From JAFKKS01 sp050187875 (GTDB lineage Bacteria > Pseudomonadota > Alphaproteobacteria > Rhizobiales > Xanthobacteraceae): a stretch of 64,000 bases of DNA. Positions within the stretch are counted from its first letter, which is position 1, and each line of letters starts with the position of its first letter. A program made the translations under genes and the position numbers. The notes under the pieces are model-generated. The model ran no database searches, was not told where the DNA came from, and saw only the letters and a program-made list of their open reading frames with translations. The stretch spans positions 135,727 to 199,726 of the forward strand of contig JBFWXB010000002.1 in assembly GCA_050187875.1 (NCBI GenBank), in the 5' to 3' direction. This document shows positions 27,194 to 36,346 of the stretch, one piece after another.

Positions 27194-27955
27194 TCACTGC
27201 GTGATGAATGGCGCAAGAATCTCGCCGATATCATCGCGCACGACGAGATCGGCCATCGCGTCGAATTCCGTCGCTTCGCGATTGATGATGACGAGGCGCG
27301 CGCCGTTGCGCTTGGCCATCAACGGAAATCCCGCGGCAGGCCACACGACCAGCGATGAACCGATCGCGAGGAAAAGATCGCACGACAGCGTGAGTTCCTT
27401 GGCGCGACGCATCGGTTCTTCCGGCATCGCCTGACCGAAGGAGATCGTCGCCGTCTTGATGAAGCCGCCGCATTCGCAATCGGGCGCGCGTCCCTGCCGC
27501 GCCTCGCATTGCGCTTTCACCCATGCAAGATCGAAACGCTTCGCGCAGTCGAGACATAGCGCGTAAGTCGTATTGCCGTGCAGTTCGACGACGCGAGAGT
27601 CCGGCACACCCGACATCTGATGCAAATTGTCGATGTTCTGCGTGATGATCTCGGGAGCCTTGCCGCGATGATGCAGCGCCGCGAGGGCGCGATGCCCCCG
27701 CCCCGGCCGCGCGGCGGTGAATTGTTCCTCCATCACGAAGCGGCGACGCCACGTTTCGTCGCGCATTTCTTGACTGGCGATGAAATCCTCGAAGGGGATC
27801 GGCGCCATCCGGGTCCAGATGCCGCCGGGCGAGCGGAAGTCGGGGATGCCGCACTCGGTCGAGATGCCGGCGCCGGTGAAGGGCAGGATGCACTGCGCGC
27901 CCTCGAACAATTCCTGCAGGCGCGCGACGGCGTGCGCGGCGTTCGTCATGATCAT
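27194..27955 (-). CDS. SIR2-family NAD-dependent protein deacylase
   Basis: Sirtuin of about 253 residues. The NAD-binding motif is TGAGISTECGIPDFRSPGG (about 28-46), the catalytic histidine lies in ELHGNTTYALC after the conserved QNIDNLHQMSG and the zinc site is formed by CLDC and a CECGG further on. GSSLVVWPAAG is the second nucleotide-contacting motif. Starts at 27955 or 27949 are both possible, and no strong Shine-Dalgarno sequence separates them. The open frame extends far upstream across gloA on the opposite strand, which is not real. It is divergent from gloA. Confidence 0.88.
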   Translation of the reverse strand: MIMTNAAHAVARLQELFEGAQCILPFTGAGISTECGIPDFRSPGGIWTRMAPIPFEDFIASQEMRDETWRRRFVMEEQFTAARPGRGHRALAALHHRGKAPEIITQNIDNLHQMSGVPDSRVVELHGNTTYALCLDCAKRFDLAWVKAQCEARQGRAPDCECGGFIKTATISFGQAMPEEPMRRAKELTLSCDLFLAIGSSLVVWPAAGFPLMAKRNGARLVIINREATEFDAMADLVVRDDIGEILAPFITQ

Positions 27956-28030
27956 GAGGTTTCGCCCGGTGGCATTTTTGGCAACGCGCTTGATATAGTG
28001 GGAGCACCCACCCGCTCCATGAGGAATCCC

Positions 28031-28489
28031 ATGCGTTACCTGCACACCATGCTGCGCGTCCGCAACCTCGATGCCGCCCTCAACTTCTATGGCAATCTGC
28101 TCGGCCTCAAGGAGGTCCGCCGCTACGACGATCAGAAGGGAAAATATACAAATGTTTTCCTCGCGGCCCCGGACGACGAAAACCTGGTGGCGGGGAGCGG
28201 CAAAAATGGGGGACGCCAGGCGCCGGTGCTCGAGCTCACCTACAACTGGGACGCCGAGGACTACGGCGAGGCGCGATATTTCGGGCATCTCGCCTATGAG
28301 TGCGACGATATCTATGCGCTCTGCGACAAGCTCATGAAAGCAGGCGTGACGATCAACCGGCCGCCGCGGGACGGCCGCATGGCCTTCGTGCGTTCGCCCG
28401 ACAACCAGTCGGTCGAGCTCCTGCAGAAGGGCGAGGCGTTGCCAGCGAAAGAACCGTGGGCCTCGATGCCGAATACCGGGCGCTGGTAA
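28031..28489 (+). CDS. gloA: Lactoylglutathione lyase (glyoxalase I)
   Basis: Glyoxalase-fold enzyme of 152 residues. It converts the hemithioacetal of methylglyoxal and glutathione into S-lactoylglutathione in the cytoplasm. It starts MRYLHTMLRVRNLDAALNFY, with the metal histidine in the first strand, and later shows GHLAYECDDIYALC and DNQSVELLQ with a second His/Glu ligand pair. The ATG at 28031 is preceded by GAGGAA at good spacing. A possible earlier ATG at 28019 would add four residues. It is divergent from the sirtuin gene. Confidence 0.9.
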   Translation: MRYLHTMLRVRNLDAALNFYGNLLGLKEVRRYDDQKGKYTNVFLAAPDDENLVAGSGKNGGRQAPVLELTYNWDAEDYGEARYFGHLAYECDDIYALCDKLMKAGVTINRPPRDGRMAFVRSPDNQSVELLQKGEALPAKEPWASMPNTGRW

Positions 28490-28594
28490 GTGCCCTGCCC
28501 TGGCCGCCCACAGCGGCCACGGTCTTGCTTGCCGCTCCGGGCAAAGCTCTCTATACCTCGCGGCGTTTCGCGCGGCGCCTCCGGCGCTTCGCGC

Positions 28595-28670
28595 GCGCCC
28601 TTCGTCTAGCGGTCTAGGACGCCGCCCTTTCACGGCGGAAACACGGGTTCGATTCCCGTAGGGCGCGCCA
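28595..28670 (+). tRNA. tRNA-Glu (anticodon TTC)
   Basis: Plus-strand cloverleaf of 76 bases with encoded CCA. The acceptor is GCGCCCT with AGGGCGC, the anticodon stem CCGCC/GGCGG encloses the loop CTTTCAC (anticodon TTC) and the T-arm is ACGGGTTCGATTCCCGT. It reads GAA and GAG. Confidence 0.96.
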
Positions 28671-28702
28671 ATCCCATCACAATCGGCACGGGAGGCGGTC
28701 GT

Positions 28703-29050
28703 ATGCAGACACAAGGTCAGTCTTTCAGCAGACTTACGCTGACGAAGACGGCGCTCTTCGCGTTTGGCGCTTTCGTGTTGTTCCTGACGGGCGGCATTTC
28801 GTCTGCGCGCGCCCAAGATGCCGAGTCCGCGTGCCGCAACGACGCCTATCGCCTGTGCTCGCGTTACATCCCGAACGAGGGCGCGGTGAAGGTTTGCATG
28901 CGCCGCAATATCCGGCACCTCAGCCCCGCCTGCCGCGCCGGTTTCACCCGGCACGCGACTCGCGGCCGCACCCACGTTCGGCATAAACGGCATTATCGAA
29001 AGCGCTTCCATCATCGCCGGCACTCCCACCACCGGCGGCACCGGCGCTGA
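28703..29050 (+). CDS. Small secreted cysteine-containing protein with His/Arg-rich tail
   Basis: Unrecognised protein of 115 residues. A Sec signal (hydrophobic 18-34, cleavage near ARAQD) precedes a short cysteine-rich module, CRNDAYRLCSRYIPNEGAVKVC then CRAGF in positions about 44-80, with key spacing C-x7-C-x13-C-x11-C. The last 35 residues are dense in His and Arg (HVRHKRHYRKRFHHRRHSHH). The module resembles the short repeats often annotated as hypothetical in Bradyrhizobium-like genomes. The tail suggests binding to metal or to an anionic polymer, but this is inference. It stands alone after tRNA-Glu. Confidence 0.75.
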   Translation: MQTQGQSFSRLTLTKTALFAFGAFVLFLTGGISSARAQDAESACRNDAYRLCSRYIPNEGAVKVCMRRNIRHLSPACRAGFTRHATRGRTHVRHKRHYRKRFHHRRHSHHRRHRR

Positions 29051-29122
29051 GAGACCCCTGCGTCCTAAGATCGTTAGCCTGCCGGGGACGGTTCGCCCCT
29101 TCCCCGATGACCACGAGGTCCG

Positions 29123-30352
29123 ATGCCGAGACGCGCTTGGTCTCGCCGTGACGTTATTTTGAAGGCGAGCGCAGGGCTTGCGCTCGCGGCGTTCCCCTGG
29201 GCCGCGTCGGCGGCGCCGTTTCCCCAATGGGTCGAAGCCTTCTGGCGGCGTGCGAAGGCGCGTGGCATCTCCGAGGCGACCTATCGCCGGGTGATGGGCA
29301 GCATCAAGCCGGACACGTCGGTCTACGCGCTCGACCGCCAACAGGCGGAATTCAGCGAGGAGACGTGGCAATATCTCAATCGCCGCGTCTCCGACTGGCG
29401 CATCCGCCGCGGCAAAGAGCAGGCGCGCGCCTATGCGGGCCTCCTTTCACGCATCGAACACGATTTCGGCGTCAATCGGGGCATCATCCTCGGCCTCTGG
29501 GGCATGGAATCGGCGTACGGCGACGTCGTCGACAACATGAAGCACCAGCGCCCGGTTATTCCGGCGCTCGCCGCGCTCGCCTGGGGCGACGCACGCCGCC
29601 GCTCCTATTGGGAGAAGGAGCTTCTCAACGCGCTCGTCATCATCCAGCGCGGCTGGGGAACGCCCGACGACATGATCGGCTCCTGGGCCGGGGCGATGGG
29701 CCATACGGCGTGGATGCCGGAAGTCTGGCTCAATGTCGGCATCGACTACGATCACGACGGAAAGGTTTCGCCTTTCGGCAAGCCCGACGACGCGCTCGCG
29801 AGCAGCGCGCGCTATCTCGTCAAGCGCGGCCATTATCGGCGGGGCGAAGCCTGGGGCGTCGAGGTCGCGCTGCCGGCGGGCTTCAATACGCGGCTTGCCG
29901 ATCGCTCGACCCGCCGCAGTGTCGCGCAATGGCAAGCGGCGGGGCTGCGGACCGCCACGGGTCAGTCCTTTCCACGCTTGAGCACGGCGGCGCTCTGGAT
30001 CCCCGATGCGGGAGGCCCCGCCTTCCTGATCGGGCAGAATTTCTTCGCGCTGCGCAGCTATAATCCGTCCTTCAACTATTCGCTGGCGATTGCGCATCTC
30101 GGCGACCGCATTCGTGGCGGCGGGCCTTTCGTCACACCCTTCCCCGGCGGCGAACGCCCCCCAACGCTGGAGGAGGTGCAGGAAATCCAGAAGCGCCTCA
30201 CGGCCTTAGGGTTCGACACCGATGGGACTGACGGGCGCGTCGGCCGCGAGACGATGCGCGCCGTGCGCAATTTCCAGCGCCGTGCGGGCATGCATCCCAC
30301 CGACGGCTATGCCGGCGTGAAGCTCCTTGCGCGGCTGCGGCAGGGGCTTTGA
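29123..30352 (+). CDS. Lytic murein transglycosylase (MltB family) with C-terminal peptidoglycan-binding domain
   Basis: Protein of 409 residues starting with a twin-arginine-like signal, SRRDVILK then a hydrophobic stretch to AASAAPF. The SLT-type domain has the catalytic glutamate in GLWGMESAYGD (about residue 130) and MIGSWAGAMGHTAWMP, typical of MltB. The last 60 residues (EVQEIQKRLTALGFDTDG and onward) form a PG_binding_1 fold. It would cleave glycan strands with 1,6-anhydro products in the periplasm. It has no lipobox, unlike E. coli MltB, so it is probably soluble. It converges on recJ with three bases between stops. Confidence 0.9.
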   Translation: MPRRAWSRRDVILKASAGLALAAFPWAASAAPFPQWVEAFWRRAKARGISEATYRRVMGSIKPDTSVYALDRQQAEFSEETWQYLNRRVSDWRIRRGKEQARAYAGLLSRIEHDFGVNRGIILGLWGMESAYGDVVDNMKHQRPVIPALAALAWGDARRRSYWEKELLNALVIIQRGWGTPDDMIGSWAGAMGHTAWMPEVWLNVGIDYDHDGKVSPFGKPDDALASSARYLVKRGHYRRGEAWGVEVALPAGFNTRLADRSTRRSVAQWQAAGLRTATGQSFPRLSTAALWIPDAGGPAFLIGQNFFALRSYNPSFNYSLAIAHLGDRIRGGGPFVTPFPGGERPPTLEEVQEIQKRLTALGFDTDGTDGRVGRETMRAVRNFQRRAGMHPTDGYAGVKLLARLRQGL

Positions 30353-30355
30353 GGT

Positions 30356-32191
30356 TTACGGCCTAGCCGCATCGGGAATGGCGGCATCCGAAATCCGCAA
30401 CTGCACCCGTTCGCCGCCCTGCCAGCGATCGATATAGAGGCTCCCGGCGACGTGCAGCGAACGGCCGCGGTGTTCCAGCAGGGCGCGGCCGAGTGGCTGA
30501 TCGGCGGCTCGGAAGGCGATCCCCGGAAGAAATGTTCCGTCACCTGACCTGAGCCGAACACGGATGTGCCCGGCGCCGACAGGCTCGGCAAACGCGATCG
30601 TGTGAGAGGGGAAGACAAAAACCGGCTCAGGACTCGCGGCGCCAAAGGGACCCGCGCGTTCGAGGCTTGAGACAAACTCCACCGTAGCGGCGGCCGCCGA
30701 TAGCGCGCCATCGATCCGCAGCGCGCTGTCACGCCGCGCCTGCGCGACCGATGCCGCCAGCGTTTCCTCCAAATAAGCGCGGAAAGCGGCGAGCCCATCG
30801 CGCCGCAGGGTGACGCCGGCCGCCATGGCGTGGCCTCCGCCTTTGACCAGGAGACCGCGCTCCACCGCCGTGCGCACCGCGTGGCCGAGATCGACGCCGG
30901 TGATCGAGCGGCCGGAGCCCGCGCCCGTTCCGTCGACGCCGAAGGCGACGGCAAAGGCCGGCCGGCCGAAACGCTCCTTCAAGCGCGCGGCGACGAGACC
31001 GACGACGCCCGGATGCCAATTGCCGGCGGTGATAACGACAGCGCCCTTTTCCTCGAGGCCGAGCGCCGCCTGTGCTTCCGCCTCCGCTTCGGCCAAGGTT
31101 GCCGCCTCGAGTGCCTGGCGCTCCTTGTTGAGGCGATCGAGCTCGGCGGCGATGGCGCCGGCGCGGATCGGATCACTCTCCAGCAGGAGTTCAGTGCCGA
31201 GATCGGCGCGGCCGATCCGACCGCCGGCATTGATGCGCGGACCGAGCATGAAACCGAGATGCCAGGGCTCGGGCGGACCGGCGAGCCTTGCGACGTCCAT
31301 CAGGGCGGTGATGCCAATCGCTTCACGTCGCCGGATGGCGATGAGGCCCTTGGCGACGAAGGCGCGATTGAGCCCACGCAACGGCGCGACATCGGCGATT
31401 GTGCCTAGCGCGACCGCGTCGAGAAGATCGAGCAGATCCATCTCTGGGCGCTGCGCCGTCCAGAATCCGCGGCGCCGCAACTCGCGGTTCACAGCGACAA
31501 CGGTCATGAAGACGAGACCGACGGCAGCGAGATAACCGAGACCGGAAAGATCATCCTGCCGGTTGGGATTGACCACGGCGAGCGCCGGCGGAAGCGCCTC
31601 GCCCGCCTGATGGTGATCGATGACGATCGCGTCCATCCCAAGCGCGCCCGCTTCCGCCAGCGCATCCGGGCTCGTCGTGCCGCAATCGACCGTAACAAGG
31701 AGCTTCGCGCCCTTTGCGGCGAGCATCCGCACCGCTTCGACGTTGGGCCCGTAGCCTTCGAACAGCCGGTCGGGGATGTGGATCAGCGGAGCAAGGCCGG
31801 CGTGCCGAAGAAACCGCGCGAGCACGGCGGCGGAAGTCGCTCCGTCGACATCATAATCACCAAAAATCGCGATCTGCTCACCGCGCTCGATGGCGTCGGC
31901 GATGCGTGCCGTCGCCGCCGCCATGTCCGTCACCGTGTCCGGGTCCGGCATCAGCCGCTTCACGGTCGGGTCGAGATAGGCTTCGGCGGCGGCGGCTTCG
32001 ACGCCGCGTCCGGCGAGTACGCGCGCGAGCAGCTCCGGCAGACCGGCTTGTTGAGCGATCGCGAGGGCCTGAACCGTCCCGCGGCTATCCAGCCGATCGC
32101 GCCAGCCGCGCCCGCAAACCGAGCGCTCGACGCCCAGGAAGAACCGTCCGGGAGGCTCGGGCAGCGCAATGGGGGCGGCAAATGCCGTCAT
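30356..32191 (-). CDS. recJ: Single-stranded-DNA-specific exonuclease RecJ
   Basis: DHH-family 5'-3' exonuclease of 611 residues used in recombination and mismatch repair. The metal motifs are all visible: GDYDVDGATS (111-120), VTVDCGTTS (about 167-175), IDHHQAG (191-197) and the DHHA1-domain GGGHAMAAG near 465. The OB-fold part follows up to the end. The ATG at 32191 was chosen because the open frame upstream enters the neighbouring acetyltransferase gene. The two genes are about 20 bases apart and co-directional, within the hom-glpX-GNAT-recJ block. Confidence 0.93.
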   Translation of the reverse strand: MTAFAAPIALPEPPGRFFLGVERSVCGRGWRDRLDSRGTVQALAIAQQAGLPELLARVLAGRGVEAAAAEAYLDPTVKRLMPDPDTVTDMAAATARIADAIERGEQIAIFGDYDVDGATSAAVLARFLRHAGLAPLIHIPDRLFEGYGPNVEAVRMLAAKGAKLLVTVDCGTTSPDALAEAGALGMDAIVIDHHQAGEALPPALAVVNPNRQDDLSGLGYLAAVGLVFMTVVAVNRELRRRGFWTAQRPEMDLLDLLDAVALGTIADVAPLRGLNRAFVAKGLIAIRRREAIGITALMDVARLAGPPEPWHLGFMLGPRINAGGRIGRADLGTELLLESDPIRAGAIAAELDRLNKERQALEAATLAEAEAEAQAALGLEEKGAVVITAGNWHPGVVGLVAARLKERFGRPAFAVAFGVDGTGAGSGRSITGVDLGHAVRTAVERGLLVKGGGHAMAAGVTLRRDGLAAFRAYLEETLAASVAQARRDSALRIDGALSAAAATVEFVSSLERAGPFGAASPEPVFVFPSHTIAFAEPVGAGHIRVRLRSGDGTFLPGIAFRAADQPLGRALLEHRGRSLHVAGSLYIDRWQGGERVQLRISDAAIPDAARP

Positions 32192-32210
32192 CTGTCGCTT
32201 TCGCTTGAGG

Positions 32211-32663
32211 TCACAAGCTCTTGCGATACTGAATAAAGCCGAGATTGTCGGCGACGCTGTCATAGAGCAGGCGGCCGGGATAATTCGTCTCGTGCGTCAG
32301 CCAATAGACGCGTCCGACCTTCGCCTCTTTGGCTCGCTCATAGACCGCTTCGATCAAGGCGCGCCCGAGACCAAGCCCGCGCGCCGCTTTCGACACGAAG
32401 AGGTCCTGCAGGTAGCAGTATCCGCCCTCGCTCCAGGTCGAGCGGTGGAAGAGGAAATGGACGATGCCGAGAAGCTCGCCGTCCTTGTAGGCGCCGAGGA
32501 CATACATCGGCTCCGCCGGGTCGTGGAAACGCGCCCACGTCGTGTCCGTCGTCTGTGCCGGCAAGGCCACCTTGTAGAACTCCTGGTAGCCCTTCCACAG
32601 CGGCTCCCAAGCCGCCCTTTCGTCTCTACCGACGGGCTGGATAGTAATTTGAGCTTTCGCCAC
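32211..32663 (-). CDS. GNAT-family N-acetyltransferase
   Basis: Acetyl-CoA-dependent transferase of 150 residues. It starts at a GTG. The acetyl-CoA loop is in LFVSKAARGLGLGRALIEAV (about 92-110, with the RGLGLGRA pattern), preceded by the strand YLQDLFV. Substrate is unknown; the LYDSVADNLGFIQYRK end resembles the aminoglycoside/diamine-type branch. It lies between glpX and recJ, with short gaps on both sides, so it is probably in the same transcript. Confidence 0.82.
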   Translation of the reverse strand: MAKAQITIQPVGRDERAAWEPLWKGYQEFYKVALPAQTTDTTWARFHDPAEPMYVLGAYKDGELLGIVHFLFHRSTWSEGGYCYLQDLFVSKAARGLGLGRALIEAVYERAKEAKVGRVYWLTHETNYPGRLLYDSVADNLGFIQYRKSL

Positions 32664-32673
32664 GTCGTTCTGC

Positions 32674-33681
32674 TCAGTCGAGAAAGAATTTGCCGAACTC
32701 CCGATGCTCGGCCCTGATCCAACGTACGGTCCCCGTCACCGAACGCATGACGACGGTTTCGGTCTCGATCGTGGATTTGTTGAACTTGACGCCGCGCAGC
32801 AGCGATCCGGTTGTGACACCAGTCGCCGCGAACAGGCAGTCGCCGCTCGCCATGTCCTGCAGCTCGTATTTCTTGCGCGGGTCCGTGACCCCCATTCTCT
32901 CCGCGCGCTCGCGCTTGGCGTCGGTATCGAGGATCAAGCGGCCTTGCATCTGCCCGCCGATGCAGCGAAGCGCCGCGGCGGCGAGCACGCCCTCGGGCGC
33001 GCCGCCGATGCCGAGATAGATGTCGACGCCGGTGTTTTCAGGGTCGGCTGTGTGGATCACGCCGGCAACGTCCCCGTCCGTGATGAGCCGCACCGAAGCT
33101 CCGGCATTGCGCACGGCCGCGATCAGGTCAGCGTGGCGCGGCCGCTCGAGAATCAAGGCCGTGACGTGCTCCGGCTTTACCCCTTTCGCCTTGGCGAGCG
33201 CCCGGATGTTTTCGTCTGCCGGCGCATCGAGATCGACGACGCCTTCTGGATAACCCGGCCCGATCGCGATCTTGTCCATATAAACATCGGGCGCGTTGAG
33301 CAGCGTCCCGTCCACGGCCATCGCCATGGTCGCGATCGCACCCGGCATATTCTTGGCGCACAGCGTCGTTCCTTCGAGCGGATCGACGGCGATGTCGACC
33401 CGCGCGCCCTGCTTGTTGCCGACCTCCTCGCCGATGAAAAGCATCGGCGCCTCGTCGCGCTCGCCCTCGCCGATCACGACCGTGCCGTTGATGGGGAGCT
33501 TGTTGAGCTCGCGCCGCATGGCGTCGACAGCCGCCTGATCGGCCGCCTTCTCGTTGCCGCGCCCGCGTAGTCGCGCTGCGGAGACGGCCGCCCGTTCCGT
33601 CACCCGGACGATCTCAAGGGTGAGAATACGCTCAATGATTTGGCCTGCTTCGACCTCGACGGCCGGTGACGCCCCTGGCAT
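32674..33681 (-). CDS. glpX: Fructose-1,6-bisphosphatase, class II
   Basis: Class II FBPase of 335 residues acting in gluconeogenesis. The metal and phosphate site motifs include VIGEGERDEAPML (about 70-82), the DPLEGTT motif near 100 and LITDGDVAG near 200. The C-terminal half carries GIGGAPEGVLAAAAL. It lies between hom and the acetyltransferase gene and is co-directional with both, an order that recurs in Hyphomicrobiales. Class II enzymes may also hydrolyse sedoheptulose bisphosphate. Confidence 0.93.
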   Translation of the reverse strand: MPGASPAVEVEAGQIIERILTLEIVRVTERAAVSAARLRGRGNEKAADQAAVDAMRRELNKLPINGTVVIGEGERDEAPMLFIGEEVGNKQGARVDIAVDPLEGTTLCAKNMPGAIATMAMAVDGTLLNAPDVYMDKIAIGPGYPEGVVDLDAPADENIRALAKAKGVKPEHVTALILERPRHADLIAAVRNAGASVRLITDGDVAGVIHTADPENTGVDIYLGIGGAPEGVLAAAALRCIGGQMQGRLILDTDAKRERAERMGVTDPRKKYELQDMASGDCLFAATGVTTGSLLRGVKFNKSTIETETVVMRSVTGTVRWIRAEHREFGKFFLD

Positions 33682-33705
33682 ATGGTTCCTTATCCCTGCG
33701 CTGAT

Positions 33706-35028
33706 TTAGGTTTTCTCGATTCTTATCACTTGCGGCTTGCCCGCGACCACCCCCGCGTCTTCCACGGCGGCGAGCGCACGGCGCACCGCATCTTCCGTGG
33801 TGGCATAGGTGATCAGAATGACCGGCACCGGCGGCGCGGCATCGGAGGGATGATCGCCTCCATGCGCCTCCGCCCGGCGTTGCACGATCGATTCCAGCGA
33901 TATGTTCTCGTCGGCGAGGTGCCGGGCGATGGTCGCCGCCGTTCCCGGCCGGTCGAGCGCTAGCGCGCGGATGTAGTAGCCGCCCTCGTGGCGCTGCATG
34001 GGAAGCTTCTCGGCCGGCACGAGCGTGTCGGCTTCCACGCCGAAGGGGCGCGTGCGAATGCCGCGCGCAATGTCGACGAGATCGGCGAGGACCGCCGAAG
34101 CCGTGGCGGCGCCGCCGGCGCCCGGCCCGATCAGCGTGATCTCGTCCGCCGCGTCGGCATCGATCGTCACCGCATTGATCACATCCATCACCTGGGCGAT
34201 GGCGGAGGTCTTCGGCACCATCGTTGGATGCACGCGCTGCTCAATCCCCTCGGGCGTGCGCACCGCGACGCCCAGGAGCTTCACCCGATAGCCGAGCTCA
34301 TCGGCGGCCCGCAGGTCCTCCGGCGCGATCGAGGCGATGCCTTCGACATAGATCGCGTCCGGGTCGGGCGTAATACCGAAAGCTAGGCTCGCAAGGAGGG
34401 AAAGTTTCTGTGCTGTATCGTGGCCTTCGATGTCGAAGGTCGGATCGGCTTCGGCGTATCCCAGGCGCTGCGCTTCGCGCAGGCAGTCGGCGAAGGAGAG
34501 CCCCTCCCTCTCCATCCGCGTGAGGATGTAGTTGCAAGTGCCGTTGAGAATTCCATAAACCCGGTTGAAGCCGTTGCCGGCCAGTCCCTCGCGGATGGTT
34601 TTGACGACGGGAATGCCACCCGCCACCGCCGCCTCGAAGCTCAGCGGCACGCCCGCCGCCTCGGCATGCTGCGCGAGGCGCACGCCATGTTTCGCCAGCA
34701 GCGCCTTGTTCGCGGTGACGACCGGCTTGCCGACGGAAAGCGCCTTTTCCACCGCCGCCTTGGCCGGATCGTCCTCTCCCCCTAAGAGCTCGACGAACAC
34801 GTCGACGTCCGGCTGCGCGGCGAGCGTCGTCGGATCGTTCGCCCAACGAAACTTGGAAAGGTCCACGCCCCGGTCGCGCTTGCGGTCGCGGGCGGTGACT
34901 GCCACGACCTCGATCGGGCGGCCGCAGCGCGCCGCCAGCGCGTCGCCTTGACGGGCGATCAGTTGCACCAGCGCGATGCCGACGGTGCCGAGGCCGGCAA
35001 GGCCTACTTTGAGCGGAGAGGCGTTCAT
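33706..35028 (-). CDS. hom: Homoserine dehydrogenase
   Basis: Enzyme of 440 residues that reduces aspartate semialdehyde to homoserine for threonine, methionine and isoleucine. An N-terminal Rossmann fold GLAGLGTVG (about 9-17), ANKALLA near 107 and the catalytic region GILNGTCNYILTRME (about 172-186) with the lysine in AQKLSLLASLAFG are present. The C-terminal ACT domain (about 350-440, DRPGTAATIARHLAD) senses threonine in this family. The neighbours are alaC upstream and glpX downstream, with gaps of about 25-30 bases. Confidence 0.94.
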   Translation of the reverse strand: MNASPLKVGLAGLGTVGIALVQLIARQGDALAARCGRPIEVVAVTARDRKRDRGVDLSKFRWANDPTTLAAQPDVDVFVELLGGEDDPAKAAVEKALSVGKPVVTANKALLAKHGVRLAQHAEAAGVPLSFEAAVAGGIPVVKTIREGLAGNGFNRVYGILNGTCNYILTRMEREGLSFADCLREAQRLGYAEADPTFDIEGHDTAQKLSLLASLAFGITPDPDAIYVEGIASIAPEDLRAADELGYRVKLLGVAVRTPEGIEQRVHPTMVPKTSAIAQVMDVINAVTIDADAADEITLIGPGAGGAATASAVLADLVDIARGIRTRPFGVEADTLVPAEKLPMQRHEGGYYIRALALDRPGTAATIARHLADENISLESIVQRRAEAHGGDHPSDAAPPVPVILITYATTEDAVRRALAAVEDAGVVAGKPQVIRIEKT

Positions 35029-35055
35029 TGAGATCGGAAAGTTTAAGTCCAGCGA

Positions 35056-36273
35056 TCAGCGACGCGTGGCCAGCGAGACCACGTTGTGCAGCTTCGTCGG
35101 CGCCGTTTCAAGAAACCGGCGGATGTTGCGGGCCGCTTGGCGGATTCGCTGCTCGTTCTCGACCAGCGCGATACGCACATAGCCCTCGCCATGCTCGCCG
35201 AAGCCGACACCGGGCGAGACTGCAACCTCCGCGTTCTCGACGAGGAGCTTCGAGAATTCGAGGCTGCCGAGATGGCGGAACGCCTCGGGGATCGGCGCCC
35301 AGGCAAACATCGATGCCGCCGGCGCCGGAATGGGCCAGCCGGCCCGCGCGAAAGCGTCGACCAGGCAGTCGCGCCGCCGGCGGTAGGTCTCGCGCATCTC
35401 CACGATGCAGTCCTCCGGCCCGTTGAGGGCGGCGGTCGCCGCGACCTGGACCGGCGTGAACGCGCCGTAGTCGAGATAGGACTTCACGCGCGTGAGCGCC
35501 GCGATGATCCGCTCGTTGCCGACGGCGAAGCCGATGCGCCATCCGGGCATCGAGAAGGTCTTGGACATCGATGTGAATTCGACGGTGACATCCATCGCGC
35601 CGGGCACCTGCAGTACCGACGGCGGCGGATGGCCATCGAAATAGACCTCGGCATAAGCGAGGTCGGAGAGGATGAGAATGTCGTGGCGCTTCGCGAAGGC
35701 GACGAGGTCGCGGTAGAAATCGAGATCGGCGATGTAAGCCGTGGGGTTGGCCGGATAGCAGACGACCACGCCGAGCGGCTTCGGGATGGAGTGGGCTACC
35801 GCCCGCTCAAGCGCCTCGAAGAACTGCGGACTGGGCTCGGAAGGCACCGAGCGGATGACGCCGCCCGCCATCAGGAACCCGAAGGCGTGGATCGGGTAGC
35901 TCGGATTAGGGGCCAGGATCACGTCGCCCGGGGCAGTGAGCGCCTGCGCGACGTTGGCGAAGCCTTCCTTCGAGCCCAAGGTGGCGACGACCTGCGTGTC
36001 CGGGTTGAGCTTCACGCCGAAGCGGCGCTCGTAATACGCGGCTTGCGCCCGCCGCAGGCCGGCAATGCCTTTCGAAGCGGAGTAACGGTCCGTGTGCGGC
36101 TTGCCGAGGGTCTCCTTCATCTTCTCGATGACGTGCGCCGGCGCCGGCAGATCGGGATTGCCCATGCCGAGATCGATGATGTCGGCGCCCTGGTTGCGCG
36201 CCGTCGCCTTGACGCGATTGACCTGCTCGAAAACGTAGGGCGGCAATCGCCGAATGCGGTGAAACTCTTCCAT
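35056..36273 (-). CDS. alaC: Class I/II PLP aminotransferase (alanine or LL-diaminopimelate type)
   Basis: Aminotransferase of 405 residues. The PLP lysine lies in SMSKTFSMPGWRIGFAVG and the substrate-clamping arginine in EHGEGYVRIALVEN. FHRIRRLPPYVFEQVN at the start is characteristic of the AlaC/YfdZ branch annotated in many alphaproteobacteria as LL-diaminopimelate aminotransferase. Either alanine synthesis or transamination in the lysine branch is possible. The chosen start at 36273 is in the family-typical position, although the open frame runs further upstream. It heads the alaC-hom-glpX block. Confidence 0.85.
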   Translation of the reverse strand: MEEFHRIRRLPPYVFEQVNRVKATARNQGADIIDLGMGNPDLPAPAHVIEKMKETLGKPHTDRYSASKGIAGLRRAQAAYYERRFGVKLNPDTQVVATLGSKEGFANVAQALTAPGDVILAPNPSYPIHAFGFLMAGGVIRSVPSEPSPQFFEALERAVAHSIPKPLGVVVCYPANPTAYIADLDFYRDLVAFAKRHDILILSDLAYAEVYFDGHPPPSVLQVPGAMDVTVEFTSMSKTFSMPGWRIGFAVGNERIIAALTRVKSYLDYGAFTPVQVAATAALNGPEDCIVEMRETYRRRRDCLVDAFARAGWPIPAPAASMFAWAPIPEAFRHLGSLEFSKLLVENAEVAVSPGVGFGEHGEGYVRIALVENEQRIRQAARNIRRFLETAPTKLHNVVSLATRR

Positions 36274-36346
36274 CTCAGTCGCTCCAGCACCCGCCCCTCG
36301 AATCGGCGCGGACGCAGCTTCTAGCATGGCGGGCCGGACCGGCCCG

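Noticed and set aside
27956..29371. Upstream extension of the sirtuin frame over gloA, the tRNA and the lipid-related region
   Set aside because: The extension is antisense to gloA and to other real genes, and no SIR2 protein has such an N-terminal part.
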